Origin: an uncultured Gammaproteobacteria bacterium
GTDB lineage: Bacteria > Pseudomonadota > Gammaproteobacteria > UBA9214
Direction: 5' to 3'
Length of the DNA: 6,447 nt
NCBI GenBank assembly: GCA_905480305.1
Contig: CAJQPV010000301.1
Span: forward strand, 1 to 6,447
A program made the position numbers and the translations under genes. The notes beneath the pieces were generated by a model. It worked only from the letters and a program-made list of their open reading frames with translations. It was not told the DNA's origin and did no database searches. Of this stretch, positions 6,025-6,447 are shown one piece after another; position 1 is the first letter of the stretch, and each line of letters opens with the position of its first letter.

Positions 6025-6447
6025 CTAGTCCCAGTTGACGGCCTGCGCATCAAACACCGGGCCGTCAACACAGACACGTTTCATCGCGGGCCCCGCAGGG
6101 GTGTTGATCTCAACGGTACAACCGGCACAGCCGCCCACGGCGCAGGCCATGAATTCTTCCAGTGACACCTGGCACGGCAAATCGTATTCGCGGGCCAGTG
6201 CGGCCGTTGCGGCCAGCATGGGATGCGGTCCGCAGGCAAACACACTCACCTCATTGCGCTGCTCTGCAGATAATGCATCCAGCCAGTGTCGTGCCAGGCC
6301 GGTGATATAGCCTTCATAACAGCCGGGGTAACCTTGCAGGCTGGCAAGCCGGCTTGGCACATCCCAGTCTTCCAGTAATGGCATGCCGGCTATCACTGCA
6401 TCCGGCATCCCCGGCAGCAGAAAACGCGACGGCCGTGCCGTGAACGG
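6025..6447 (-). CDS. PyrK-like dihydroorotate dehydrogenase electron transfer subunit (C-terminal part)
   Basis: C-terminal 140 residues of an iron-sulfur flavoprotein of the PyrK / ferredoxin-NADP reductase type; the N-terminal FAD-binding part is beyond the right edge. Visible parts, counted from the window edge, are SRFLLPGMPDAVIAGMPLLEDW (7-28), the NAD-binding domain with FACGPHPML (70-78), then SLEEFMACAVGGCAGCTV (95-112) and KRVCVDGPVF (123-132). The cysteines C102, C107, C110 and C126 have the C-x4-C-x2-C-x15-C spacing that binds a [2Fe-2S] cluster in PyrK. In class 1B enzymes this subunit passes electrons between dihydroorotate dehydrogenase and NAD+. Many gammaproteobacteria use a quinone-linked PyrD, so its partner here is uncertain. 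An ATG at 6408 is internal, not the start. Probably the last gene of a pyrimidine operon. Confidence 0.88.
   Translation of the reverse strand, partial: PFTARPSRFLLPGMPDAVIAGMPLLEDWDVPSRLASLQGYPGCYEGYITGLARHWLDALSAEQRNEVSVFACGPHPMLAATAALAREYDLPCQVSLEEFMACAVGGCAGCTVEINTPAGPAMKRVCVDGPVFDAQAVNWD

Overview
The window looks like chromosomal backbone DNA from a gammaproteobacterium. The main evidence is the tandem pilT-pilU pair transcribed away from proC-yggT, followed by a DUF4426-type exported protein. This neighbourhood is familiar from Pseudomonas and many related gammaproteobacteria. I see no insertion sequence, phage gene, tRNA, rRNA or CRISPR array. Base composition and codon use look even across the window.

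Layout. Bases 1-1487 (minus strand) hold an AmpG-like transporter of the PAT group of the major facilitator superfamily, running off the left edge. A strong ribosome binding site and ATG inside its 3' end suggest that another gene overlaps it just beyond the window. Bases 1594-2043 (minus) encode a small exported DUF4426 protein, apparently with its own -10 box. Bases 2103-2657 (minus) are yggT and 2654-3484 (minus) are proC, joined by an ATGA overlap. A 338-base gene-free spacer follows. It carries several inverted repeats and candidate promoters but no gene. On the plus strand, 3823-4860 is pilT and 4884-6002 is pilU, 23 bases apart. The right end (6025-6447, minus) is the C-terminal part of a PyrK-type iron-sulfur flavoprotein, convergent with pilU.

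How the genes work together. PilT and PilU are the paired retraction ATPases of the type IV pilus motor and are very probably one transcription unit. ProC (last step of proline synthesis) and YggT (a membrane protein) form a housekeeping operon. Usually yggS sits in front of proC; here it is absent. The PyrK-like gene probably ends a pyrimidine operon beyond the right edge. The transporter is probably for cell-wall muropeptides or a related solute.

I found no convincing previously undescribed system. The least explained part is the pilT/proC spacer, with its nested inverted repeats and the missing yggS.
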